Origin: Thermoplasmata archaeon
GTDB lineage: Archaea; Thermoplasmatota; Thermoplasmata; Lutacidiplasmatales; UBA184
Length of the DNA stretch: 12,514 nucleotides
Direction: 5' to 3'
NCBI GenBank assembly: GCA_030040865.1
Contig: JASHSX010000186.1
Location: forward strand, 1-12,514
The notes below the pieces were generated by a model that did not search any database, had not been told where the DNA came from, and worked only from the letters and a program-made list of their open reading frames with translations. Position numbers and translations under genes: made by a program. Below, piece by piece: positions 6,321 through 12,514 of this stretch (position 1 is the first letter of the stretch; each line of letters opens with the position of its first letter).

Positions 6321-7381
6321 GCGGGAGGCTGCTGCCGGACGCGAGCGCCCGGGTCGACGATCCGGCCGAAGCGAGCCAGGTCTACGCGAAGGGATACTTC
6401 GGGACACCGGCGGCCGACGGCGGCCTCGCCCTCGACCGGTTCGAGACGGTGTACCTGGCCGAGATGGAGCGGCTGGCCCTCGCCGATCGGAACGGAGGCG
6501 CGGTCGCGTGGCCGATCGCGTACCGGCGCGCGGTGCGCAGCGATCCCGAGTTTCCCGTCCGGTACCTGGTGTACCGAGACCTCCGCCAGCGCGGGTACGT
6601 CGTCCGGGCCAATCCCCCGCCGGTCGCCTTCGGCGTGCTCCCCCGAGGGGGCGTCCTCCACAAGACGCCGTCCCGGTACTGGGTCGAGGCGATCAGCGAG
6701 CGCTCGCCGTTCGACCTCGCCCGCGTCTTCGACCTCGCGCGACGCGCGCAGAGCGCGAAGAAGCTCCTCCTGCTCGGCGTGGTCGACGAGGAGTCCGACC
6801 TCACGTACTACCGGGTCCGGCGTCCGTCCCCGAACGGCGCGCTCCCGGCGACACCGCTGCGCCGCCCCACCGAGGGCTGGCTGTCCGAGGACCGGGTGAC
6901 CGTGCACGAACCCGACGCCGTCGCCGAGCTCGGGAAGGCCCTCGCGTATGGGAGCCGGGTGGGGAACCGACTTGAGCTCAGCCTCCTGGAGGCCGCCTAC
7001 CTGGTCGAGAGCGGTCAGCTGTCGCTGAAGGACGCCGCCTCCGGCCGGACCGTTCCCGCGGAGCGGCTCGCACGCCGCGCGCGCCGCCTCGATCCCAAGT
7101 TCGGCGAGCGGCTCGCCGCGTACCGCGAGCTGCGCGGCCGCCAGCTCGTCGTCAAGACGGGGTTCAAGTACGGTGCCCACTTTCGTGCGTACCCCCGCAA
7201 CCCCGAGCACGCCCACGCGCGCTACCTCGTCCAGGCCGTGCCGGCGACGCACGTGGCGGCGTGGCCCGAGGTCGCCGGCAGCGTCCGCGTCGCCCAGGGC
7301 GTGCGCAAGGAGTTCGTGGTCGCCGCGGTCGATCCCGCGGCGAAGGTCGAGTTCCTTTCGCTCGAGCGCGTGCGGCCCTGA
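6317..7381 (+). CDS. endA: tRNA-splicing endonuclease, two-repeat (homodimeric) type
   Basis: Cuts introns from pre-tRNAs at bulge-helix-bulge sites. The 354-residue length and internal layout show two endonuclease repeats in one chain. The C-terminal repeat (about 205-354) is catalytic: the FRAY block gives Tyr292, HARYLV gives His300 and VRKEFVV gives Lys331, matching the Tyr-His-Lys triad. Its N-terminal helical part (YGSRVGNRLELSLLEAAYLV) is repeated near residues 27-46 (YFGTPAADGG then LALDRFETVYL). In the N-terminal repeat the equivalent positions read FGVL (Leu108), TPSRYWV (Pro118) and AKKLLLL (Lys149), so Tyr and His are lost and that repeat is structural. This is the pattern of homodimeric enzymes such as Archaeoglobus EndA, as opposed to the single-repeat tetramer. 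The GTG start overlaps pyrE by 4 bases; it is the last gene of the operon and ends 13 nt from the convergent trp operon. Confidence 0.93.
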   Translation: MSGRLLPDASARVDDPAEASQVYAKGYFGTPAADGGLALDRFETVYLAEMERLALADRNGGAVAWPIAYRRAVRSDPEFPVRYLVYRDLRQRGYVVRANPPPVAFGVLPRGGVLHKTPSRYWVEAISERSPFDLARVFDLARRAQSAKKLLLLGVVDEESDLTYYRVRRPSPNGALPATPLRRPTEGWLSEDRVTVHEPDAVAELGKALAYGSRVGNRLELSLLEAAYLVESGQLSLKDAASGRTVPAERLARRARRLDPKFGERLAAYRELRGRQLVVKTGFKYGAHFRAYPRNPEHAHARYLVQAVPATHVAAWPEVAGSVRVAQGVRKEFVVAAVDPAAKVEFLSLERVRP

Positions 7382-7394
7382 GCGGTCGGAGGGC

Positions 7395-8210
7395 TCAGGA
7401 GCCCCCGTCGGCCCCGGGACCCCGCCCGCGGGAGCGACGGCGCGGGGCCGGGAATCCCGCCGCGAGCATCCGATCGAGGAGCTCCTCGTGCTTCCTCTCG
7501 TCCGAGACCATGCTCTCCCAGAGGACCGACATGATCCCCCCGAAGAGGGCCCCGGGGTCGACCGTGCCGCGCGCCTCGGCCTCCCGCTCGCGGGTGATGA
7601 GGGCCTCGATGTCCTTCCGCGTGACGCCGCTCGCGAGCGGCCGGTGGACCCCGCGGTCAAGGTACGTCTGGATCGACGCGACGATCTCCGCGTGTCGCAG
7701 GCTGTCGGACGCGATCTGACGGAACACCGATCGGGTGAGCTCGTCGCGGGACTTCTGGGCGAGCCGCATGCATTCGGCGACGGCGGATTGCTCGAGCGCG
7801 ATCCGCTCGCGCAGCGAGTCGACGATGCGCCGGAGCTCCTCGGCCGGTACGGGTGCTCCCGACGCGGGCGACCCCCCGACGGACCGGACCCCCGCGGCGT
7901 CGGCCAAGCGTCGCGCGGTATCGAGCACGATCGCGAGCGTCTCTCCCGACGCTCCCGGGTGCGACGCGAGCTCGTCGGCCGCGCCGCGCGCGATCGCGCG
8001 GGCCCGCTCGTCGCGGGCGACGTCAACCATGAGCCCACCCAGTCGGCGACCGGAAAGGTATTGCGAGACCGCACTGGGAGCCAGGCCGAGCAGCTCGGCC
8101 GCCTTGCGCTCGGGGAGTCCGAACGCGGCCACCAGTTCTCGGGCGACGAGGGCCTGGGCCAGTTGCACCCAGACCGCCGGCGCCGGAGTGTTGCGGGACG
8201 ATCGTGCCAC
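7395..8210 (-). CDS. Putative regulator: N-terminal HTH (COG2522-like) fused to a ferritin-like four-helix domain
   Basis: 271 residues, last cistron of the trp operon. Residues 18-55 form a helix-turn-helix (ALVARELVAAFGL then AAELLGLAPSAVSQYLSGRR) closely resembling archaeal COG2522 predicted regulators. After a linker helix region (60-110), residues 123-252 read as four amphipathic helices of a ferritin/rubrerythrin-like fold. Candidate di-iron ligands are Glu140 (RIALEQ), Asp169 and His173 (ASDSLRHAEI), a Glu among 208-212 (RERE AE), and Glu238/His241 (SDERKHEEL, an ExxH). The second-helix motif is DxxxH rather than the usual ExxH, so metal binding is plausible but not certain. The C-terminal tail is Arg/Gly-rich. 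The GTG at 8210 follows AGGAGG by 4 nt, and this Shine-Dalgarno overlaps the trpA stop; only 8 nt separate the genes. A DNA-binding sensor of iron or oxygen, possibly acting on this operon, is inference. It could also be a ferritin-like protein with a repurposed HTH. Confidence 0.75.
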   Translation of the reverse strand: MARSSRNTPAPAVWVQLAQALVARELVAAFGLPERKAAELLGLAPSAVSQYLSGRRLGGLMVDVARDERARAIARGAADELASHPGASGETLAIVLDTARRLADAAGVRSVGGSPASGAPVPAEELRRIVDSLRERIALEQSAVAECMRLAQKSRDELTRSVFRQIASDSLRHAEIVASIQTYLDRGVHRPLASGVTRKDIEALITREREAEARGTVDPGALFGGIMSVLWESMVSDERKHEELLDRMLAAGFPAPRRRSRGRGPGADGGS

Positions 8211-8214
8211 GTCG

Positions 8215-8220
8215 CCTCCT
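8215..8220 (-). promoter_or_regulatory. Shine-Dalgarno site of the HTH/ferritin-like gene
   Basis: AGGAGG on the minus strand, overlapping the trpA stop codon (TAGGAGG) and 4 nt before the GTG at 8210. The spacing is short, but it is the best-placed ribosome site and supports that start over the next in-frame GTG at 8168. Confidence 0.65.
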
Positions 8221-8992
8221 ATCCGGCCACCGTTCGGGCGGCCCCCCCGATCCCCCGGAGCCAACGCTCGAGCGAGGCCACGCCCCGAGGACGCGCGAGG
8301 CGTTCCTCGACCGCGCTGCCGACGATCACCCCGTCCGCGCCGCTCGCGAGCGCGAGGGCGGCCGACGCCCGGTCGCGGACCCCGAATCCGACGAGGACCG
8401 GAAGATGCGGTGCCGCCCGCCGGGCGATCCGGACCATCGACGTCAGGTCGACCGGGGACGAACCGCGTGTCCGTCCCGTGGTCCCGTAGCGCGAGACCAG
8501 GTAGAGGAACCCCCGGCTCCGATGCGCGATCGTCGCCAGACGATCCGCCGACACGCCGGGCGCCGCGAGGAGGACGAGCTCGAGCTCGCGGGGCCGCGCC
8601 GAGCGCTCGAACGGACGGATCTCCTCGAGCGCCAGGTCCGGGACGATCAGACCGGAGGCGCCGGCGGCCGCGAGCGCCCCGATCGACGCGTCGAGTCCGC
8701 GGTGCCAGAGCGGATTGGCGTAGGTCATGACGGCCACGGGGAGGCGCTCGCTCGCGATCCGGCACGCCGTGAGCAGATCGCGCCACCGCGTGCCGTGGCG
8801 CAGCGCCCGGTCGTGCGCCGCCGCGAGGACCGGCCCATCCGCGATCGGATCCGAGAACGGGAAGCCCAGCTCGACGGCCGCTGCGCCGCCGCGTCGCAGC
8901 GCGTCGATCGTCGCGGGAAGGTCGCGGAGCCGACGCCGGTCGACGAGGACGTACGGTACGACCACTCCCCGCCCGCCCTGCCGTGCCGCCAC
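8219..8992 (-). CDS. trpA: Tryptophan synthase alpha subunit
   Basis: TIM-barrel subunit that cleaves indole-3-glycerol phosphate to indole and glyceraldehyde-3-phosphate, passing indole to TrpB. The 257-residue protein has the catalytic pair Glu41 (VELGFPFSDP, equivalent to the general Glu49) and Asp52 (IADGP, equivalent to Asp60), plus FLYLVSRYGTTG (162-173) and the phosphate-binding blocks LVGFGV (200-205) and GVIVGSAV (221-228). I chose the GTG at 8992 as the first start after the trpB stop that leaves room for the beginning of the fold; a second GTG nine codons in is possible. The N-terminus is short, and the usual 'Thr-Ala-Gly-Asp-Pro' after the first strand is replaced by Leu-Val-Asp-Arg-Arg (16-20), which is unusual. 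Seven nt separate it from trpB and 8 nt from the downstream HTH gene. Confidence 0.93.
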   Translation of the reverse strand: MAARQGGRGVVVPYVLVDRRRLRDLPATIDALRRGGAAAVELGFPFSDPIADGPVLAAAHDRALRHGTRWRDLLTACRIASERLPVAVMTYANPLWHRGLDASIGALAAAGASGLIVPDLALEEIRPFERSARPRELELVLLAAPGVSADRLATIAHRSRGFLYLVSRYGTTGRTRGSSPVDLTSMVRIARRAAPHLPVLVGFGVRDRASAALALASGADGVIVGSAVEERLARPRGVASLERWLRGIGGAARTVAG

Positions 8993-8999
8993 GATCGAC

Positions 9000-10163
9000 C
9001 TACTGAGCGCCGGCACGGAGCACCACCTCGAGGTCCTTGTCGCCGCGACCGGAGAGGGTGACGACGATCTCACGTCCTCGTCCCCTCCGCTTCGCCTCAC
9101 GGACGGCGGCGAAGACGGCGTGGGCCGGCTCGAGGGCGGGTAGGATCCCTTCGTCCTCGGCGAGCCAGTGGAAGGCCCGGAGCGCGTCCCGGTCTCGGAC
9201 CGCGAGGTACCGGACGCGACCGGAGTCGCGGAGCATCGCGTGCTCCGGCCCGACGCCGGGGTAGTCGAGCCCGGCCGAGACGCTCTGCGTCTCCGCGACC
9301 TGACCGTCGTCGTCCTGAAGGACGTAGGAGAGGCTGCCGTGCAGGATCCCCGGGGCGCCGTGCGAGAGCGAGGCCGCTCCGTGCGCGGAGTTCCGGGGAC
9401 CGCCGGCCTCGACCCCCCATAGGTCGGCCTTCGTCCGAAGGAGCGGGCGGAACGTCCCGATCGCGTTCGAGCCCCCGCCGACGCACGCGACGACGAGGTC
9501 GGGCGATCGACCGAAGCTGCGGGCCGACTGGCGGCGGATCTCGCGTCCGATGACGGACTGGAAGTCCGCCACGATCGAGGGGAACGGGTGGGGGCCGACC
9601 GCCGAGCCGATCAGGTAGTGCGTCGTGCGGACGCTCGCGATCCAGTCGCGAAGGGCGGCGTTGATCGCATCCTTGAGCGTGCGGCTCCCCGTCCGGACCG
9701 GGATCACCCGGGCGCCGAGCAGCCGCATCCGCTCCACGTTCGGGTGCTGGCGCTCCATGTCGACCTCGCCCATGTACACCTCGGTCGAGAGCCCGAGCGC
9801 CGCCCCGATCATGGCGGTCGCGACGCCGTGCTGACCGGCGCCCGTCTCCGCGATGAGCCGGGGCTTTCCCATTCGACGGGCGAGGAGTCCCTGGCCGAGG
9901 GCGTTGTTGAACTTGTGCGCGCCGCCGTGGACGAGGTCCTCCCGCTTGAGCCAGATCCGCGCACCCCCGCCGCGTCGGGTCAGGTTCTCCGCGAGGTAGA
10001 GCGGGGTCGGTCGGCCGCCGAGCGTCGTCGAGAGTCGGCGGAGCTCCGACCGGAACTTCGGGTCGGAGCGGGCGTCCCGCCACGCTCGTTCGAGCTCCGT
10101 CAGCGCCGGCACGAGGGTCTCGGGGACGTACGCGCCCCCGTACGGCCCAAAGCGCCTAGGCAT
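9000..10163 (-). CDS. trpB: Tryptophan synthase beta subunit (TrpB1 type)
   Basis: PLP enzyme that condenses indole with serine to give tryptophan. The 387-residue protein carries Lys84 for the PLP Schiff base in HGGAHKFNN (79-87), the catalytic Glu106 in IAETGAGQHG (104-113), the phosphate-binding CVGGGSNAIG (227-236) and the C-terminal SGRGDKD (371-377). The N-terminus GPYGGAYVPETL and the LDYPGVGPEHA block mark it as the TrpB1 class that pairs with TrpA, and the LVHGGAHK wording resembles Pyrococcus TrpB. The residue after the PLP lysine is Phe85, where Thr or Ile is usual. The ATG at 10163 overlaps the trpF stop by 8 bases. An adjacent trpA supports a normal alpha2-beta2 complex. Confidence 0.96.
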   Translation of the reverse strand: MPRRFGPYGGAYVPETLVPALTELERAWRDARSDPKFRSELRRLSTTLGGRPTPLYLAENLTRRGGGARIWLKREDLVHGGAHKFNNALGQGLLARRMGKPRLIAETGAGQHGVATAMIGAALGLSTEVYMGEVDMERQHPNVERMRLLGARVIPVRTGSRTLKDAINAALRDWIASVRTTHYLIGSAVGPHPFPSIVADFQSVIGREIRRQSARSFGRSPDLVVACVGGGSNAIGTFRPLLRTKADLWGVEAGGPRNSAHGAASLSHGAPGILHGSLSYVLQDDDGQVAETQSVSAGLDYPGVGPEHAMLRDSGRVRYLAVRDRDALRAFHWLAEDEGILPALEPAHAVFAAVREAKRRGRGREIVVTLSGRGDKDLEVVLRAGAQ

Positions 10164-10803
10164 GGCTCGACTCGAAACCGAGCACCGCCTCGACGAAGGC
10201 GGCCATCCGCGCGGGGTCTTTCACGCCGGGCGCGCTCTCGATGCCGGAGGAGACGTCGACCCCCCACGGGCGCACGGTGGCGAGGGCGTCGGCGACGTTC
10301 TCGGGGGTGAGTCCCCCCGCGAGCACGAACTTCCGGCCCGGGTGGCCGTCGACGATCCGGGCGCACACCTCCCAGTTCGGTCGCGCTCCGCTGCCTCCCG
10401 GGACCGGTTGGCCGGCGGCATCCAGATGGACGCGCGGGTAGTCCTCGGCCGCCGGGACGGGGGGCTCGGGTGCGTCGGACCCCGGCGGCGCGATCGGCAT
10501 CGAGGGAACGAGGTGATGCACCTCGAGGAACTCGAGACCCGCCGGGATCGCCCCGTAGACCTGGATCCGGTCGACGCCCACCTCGTCGAACAGGGTATGG
10601 ACCAGGTCGACCGTCGGATCGACGACGACCGCCCACGCTTCGGCCTCCGTGGGCACCTGGTCGAGCAGCGCGGCCGCCTGGTCGGCCGTGAGGTTCCTCG
10701 GCGACCCCGGCACGTCGACGACGAACCCCGCGGCACCGCCGGCGGGAACGGCGCGGACCGACTCGGCGTCCTTGAGCCCACAGAACTTGACGAACGTCTT
10801 CAT
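10156..10803 (-). CDS. trpF: Phosphoribosylanthranilate isomerase
   Basis: TIM-barrel enzyme for the Amadori rearrangement of phosphoribosylanthranilate to CdRP. The 215-residue protein starts with KFCGL (6-10), giving the catalytic Cys8, and has the acid Asp183 in GVDVSSGIES (181-190). LAGGLTPENV (161-170) and PGGSGARPNW (135-144, for the usual GGTGxxxxW) form the phosphate-binding side. The strand normally ending Gln-Leu-His-Gly reads RIQVYG (79-84). A Pro-rich stretch (about 100-120) is longer than in compact thermophilic homologues. The ATG at 10803 overlaps the trpC stop by 4 bases (ATGA) and is preceded by a G-rich run that could serve as ribosome site. Identification rests on motifs plus position between trpC and trpB. 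Confidence 0.92.
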   Translation of the reverse strand: MKTFVKFCGLKDAESVRAVPAGGAAGFVVDVPGSPRNLTADQAAALLDQVPTEAEAWAVVVDPTVDLVHTLFDEVGVDRIQVYGAIPAGLEFLEVHHLVPSMPIAPPGSDAPEPPVPAAEDYPRVHLDAAGQPVPGGSGARPNWEVCARIVDGHPGRKFVLAGGLTPENVADALATVRPWGVDVSSGIESAPGVKDPARMAAFVEAVLGFESSHA

Positions 10804-11597
10804 GCGTCCCCCCCACCGGCACGTCGGAGCGATCGGAGGAACGCCACCGGGTCGGCGGCGCGGGCGAACGCGGTGCCGACGAGGAGCCCGTCCACCCCGA
10901 GCTCCCAGAACCGACGGGCCTCCTCGGGGCCGTCCACCCCGCTCATCCCCAGCATCGGCCGTAGGTCCGCCGCGGCCCGGATCGTGTCGGCGGCCGCCGA
11001 CCGATCGAACCGCAGCGACGCCAGGTCTCGGGCATTGACCCCGTACATGTCGGCGGCCACGCCCTCGACGAGACTTAATTCTGTGCGGTCGTGGAACTCG
11101 AGGAGCACCTCGAGTCCCGCGCGATGTGCCTCTTGGGCGAGCTCCCGGATCGGCACTCCGTAGGCCGGACGAGCGAGTCGGGCGAGCAGCAGGATCGCGC
11201 TCGCCCCGGTCCGCGACGCCACCGCCACCTGGGTAGGGTCGACGACGAACTCCTTGAACAGCACCGGCCGTCCGGTGAGCCCGCAGAGCTCGGCGACGTC
11301 CCGGGGACTCCCTTCGAACCGGGGCCGCGCGGCGAGGCACGAGAACCCGTCGACTCCGCCGGCGACCGCGAGTCGGACGAACTCGTCCATCGGCCGAACG
11401 GGCAGGCGCGGGGACGCGGATCCCGGAGAGACCCGCTTGTGTTCGATGATGAGGGCGCCCCGCTCGCGGGCCCGCGTGACCGCGCTCGAGAGGCTCGCAC
11501 GGGGTGCCTTCGAGGGGGTGGGGATCCCCGCGGAGTACGCTGGGTCCTGGAGCGCGTCCCGCGTCTCCCGTACGATGTCGGCCAGCACGTCGATCAT
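10800..11597 (-). CDS. trpC: Indole-3-glycerol phosphate synthase
   Basis: Closes the indole ring, turning CdRP into indole-3-glycerol phosphate with loss of CO2. The 265-residue TIM barrel keeps most known catalytic positions when matched by motif to the Sulfolobus enzyme: Glu52 and Lys54 (IIEHKRVSPGS), Lys115 (LFKEFVVD), Glu167 (LLEFHD), Asn188 (YGVNARDL) and Ser219 (MSGV). The residue before that Ser, usually Glu in 'Glu-Ser-Gly', is Met218 here. GVDGLLVGTAF (234-244) is the phosphate-binding end. A leading helix (IDVLADIVRETRDAL) is normal for the family. The ATG at 11597 overlaps the trpD stop (ATGA), and the gene ends in another ATGA overlap with trpF. Confidence 0.93.
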   Translation of the reverse strand: MIDVLADIVRETRDALQDPAYSAGIPTPSKAPRASLSSAVTRARERGALIIEHKRVSPGSASPRLPVRPMDEFVRLAVAGGVDGFSCLAARPRFEGSPRDVAELCGLTGRPVLFKEFVVDPTQVAVASRTGASAILLLARLARPAYGVPIRELAQEAHRAGLEVLLEFHDRTELSLVEGVAADMYGVNARDLASLRFDRSAAADTIRAAADLRPMLGMSGVDGPEEARRFWELGVDGLLVGTAFARAADPVAFLRSLRRAGGGDA

Positions 11598-12514
11598 CGG
11601 GCCCTCGTGCTCCGGCGCGTTCGCCGGGGGAGCGACCGCATTGCCGCGAGCGTACGCTCTGCCCCGCCGAGATCGAGCACCTCGCGCGCCCGTTCGACGC
11701 CCCGTCGGAGGTTCGGGGCGGCGCCGGCGATCCACAGCGCCGCGCCGCTCGTGAGCAGGATCGAGCCGCGACGTGCGCCCCCGCCGCCGGCGAAGATCCG
11801 CTCCACCTCGGCGGCGGCGGCCGAAGGCGGCAGGGGACCCCACGGTCCCCGGCGGTCCTCGACAGGCAGCAGGTCGGCCGCGGCCACCGTACGCTCGGTG
11901 AGCCGGTTCCGCGACTGATGGACCGCGTTCGTCGAGCCGATCGGGGAGAACTCGTCGCATCCGGGGGCGGCCGTGACGGCGAGCGACCGACGAGTGCCGA
12001 GCCTCTGGAGTACCTCGACGGTCCGGCGGGCCGACGGACGGTCCGGGACCCCGACCACCTGGTAGGGGACCCGCGCCGGATTGGTGAGCGGACCGAGCCG
12101 GTTGAAGATCGTGCGCACGCCCAGGACGCGGCGAGCGTCCACCACCGCGCGGGTGGTCGGGTGGTAGAGCGGCGCATGCAGGAAGGCGAGCCGGAGGGCA
12201 CGGTAGCTCCTCGCGGCGAGCTCGGGGTCGCGGGTGACGGGAAGTCCCAAGGCCTCCAAGAGGTCGCTCGAGCCGCACGGCCCACGGGCGCTCCGGTTCC
12301 CGTGCTTCACGACCGGCACGCCGGCGGCGGCCACCAGGAACGCGCTCGCCGTCGAGACGTTGAACGTCGGGTGGAGCGATCCCCCGGTGCCGCACAGATC
12401 GATGGGAGCGTCGCCGGCCGGTATCGGGAACGGTCGTGCGCGACGTCGCATCTCCCGGGCGAACGTCGCGAGCTCCTCGGCCGACTCGGAGCGGCCGGTC
12501 AGGGCCGCGAGCAG
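11594..12514 (-). CDS. trpD: Anthranilate phosphoribosyltransferase (N-terminus beyond right edge)
   Basis: Transfers phosphoribose from PRPP to anthranilate. The 306 visible residues run from within the N-terminal helical domain (LLAALTGRSESAEELATFA at the edge) to the stop at 11594; about 30-45 residues are probably missing, judged by the usual length of about 340. Signature blocks: DLCGTGGS and TFNVSTASAF (PRPP-binding Gly-rich loop; the usual GTGGD has Ser in place of Asp), VVKHGNRSARGPCGSSDLLEALG region (anthranilate/PRPP site), and FNRLGPLTNPA, a strong TrpD marker. It is the first visible gene of the minus-strand trp operon and overlaps trpC by 4 bases. The start and any upstream trpE/trpG lie outside the window. 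Confidence 0.94.
   Translation of the reverse strand: MLAALTGRSESAEELATFAREMRRRARPFPIPAGDAPIDLCGTGGSLHPTFNVSTASAFLVAAAGVPVVKHGNRSARGPCGSSDLLEALGLPVTRDPELAARSYRALRLAFLHAPLYHPTTRAVVDARRVLGVRTIFNRLGPLTNPARVPYQVVGVPDRPSARRTVEVLQRLGTRRSLAVTAAPGCDEFSPIGSTNAVHQSRNRLTERTVAAADLLPVEDRRGPWGPLPPSAAAAEVERIFAGGGGARRGSILLTSGAALWIAGAAPNLRRGVERAREVLDLGGAERTLAAMRSLPRRTRRSTRAR

Noticed and set aside
7391..7404. GGGCTC-AG-GAGCCC inverted repeat at the convergent gene ends, as a terminator
   Set aside because: The arms are perfect but the loop would be only 2-4 nt and no T-run follows on either strand, while archaeal termination depends mainly on T-rich tracts. In a G+C-rich sequence such a dyad may be chance.
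6041..8074. 677-codon minus-strand frame spanning endA and the trp operon end
   Set aside because: Low-complexity Arg/Ser/Pro translation antisense to pyrE and endA and out of frame with the HTH gene; a composition artefact.

Overview
The window reads as a stretch of an archaeal chromosome with a very high G+C content. The archaeal assignment comes from gene content: three enzymes of archaeal ether-lipid synthesis in a row (UbiA-type DGGGP synthase, GGGP synthase, CDP-archaeol synthase), a DUF2070 membrane protein, a two-repeat archaeal tRNA-splicing endonuclease, and a TrpB closest by memory to the Pyrococcus type. Many genes start with GTG. TATA-like boxes lie about 26 nt upstream of two start codons, which fits leaderless archaeal transcription. 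The GGGP synthase type and the gene set suggest Euryarchaeota in the broad sense, and a high-G+C Thermoplasmatota-like lineage is plausible, but I cannot place the organism from this window alone. I see no rRNA, tRNA, CRISPR array, insertion sequence or phage gene.

Region 1 (1-1594, minus strand): two overlapping M16 zinc-peptidase genes. The first, upstream one has an intact HxxEH zinc site. The second runs off the left edge and has lost that motif, so the two probably form an active/inactive subunit pair.

Region 2 (1595-1718): a 124-nt divergent promoter region. It holds a TATA box for the peptidase pair, a weaker TATA-like patch for the rightward operon, and a perfect 10-bp inverted repeat (CGAGACCCCC, one copy per strand) that could be a shared operator.

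Region 3 (1719-7381, plus strand): what looks like a complete six-gene operon: DGGGP synthase, GGGP synthase, DUF2070 protein, CarS, PyrE and EndA. Four of the five junctions overlap by 4-11 bases; only the DUF2070-carS junction has a 55-nt gap. GGGP synthase makes the first ether bond, DGGGP synthase the second, and CarS activates the product with CTP. The uncharacterised DUF2070 protein sits between these enzymes, and orotate phosphoribosyltransferase and the tRNA-splicing endonuclease ride along downstream.

Region 4 (7395-12514, minus strand): a tryptophan operon in the order trpD (cut at the right edge), trpC, trpF, trpB, trpA, with overlaps or gaps of at most 8 nt. The last cistron encodes an unusual protein: an N-terminal helix-turn-helix of the archaeal COG2522 type joined to a C-terminal ferritin-like four-helix domain with plausible di-iron ligands. 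trpE/trpG are not in the window and would be expected upstream, beyond the right edge. Regions 3 and 4 converge with only 13 nt between stop codons.

The most interesting items are the HTH/ferritin-like protein at the end of the trp operon, the DUF2070 protein inside the lipid operon, and the divergent inverted repeat. The rest is well-conserved core metabolism.
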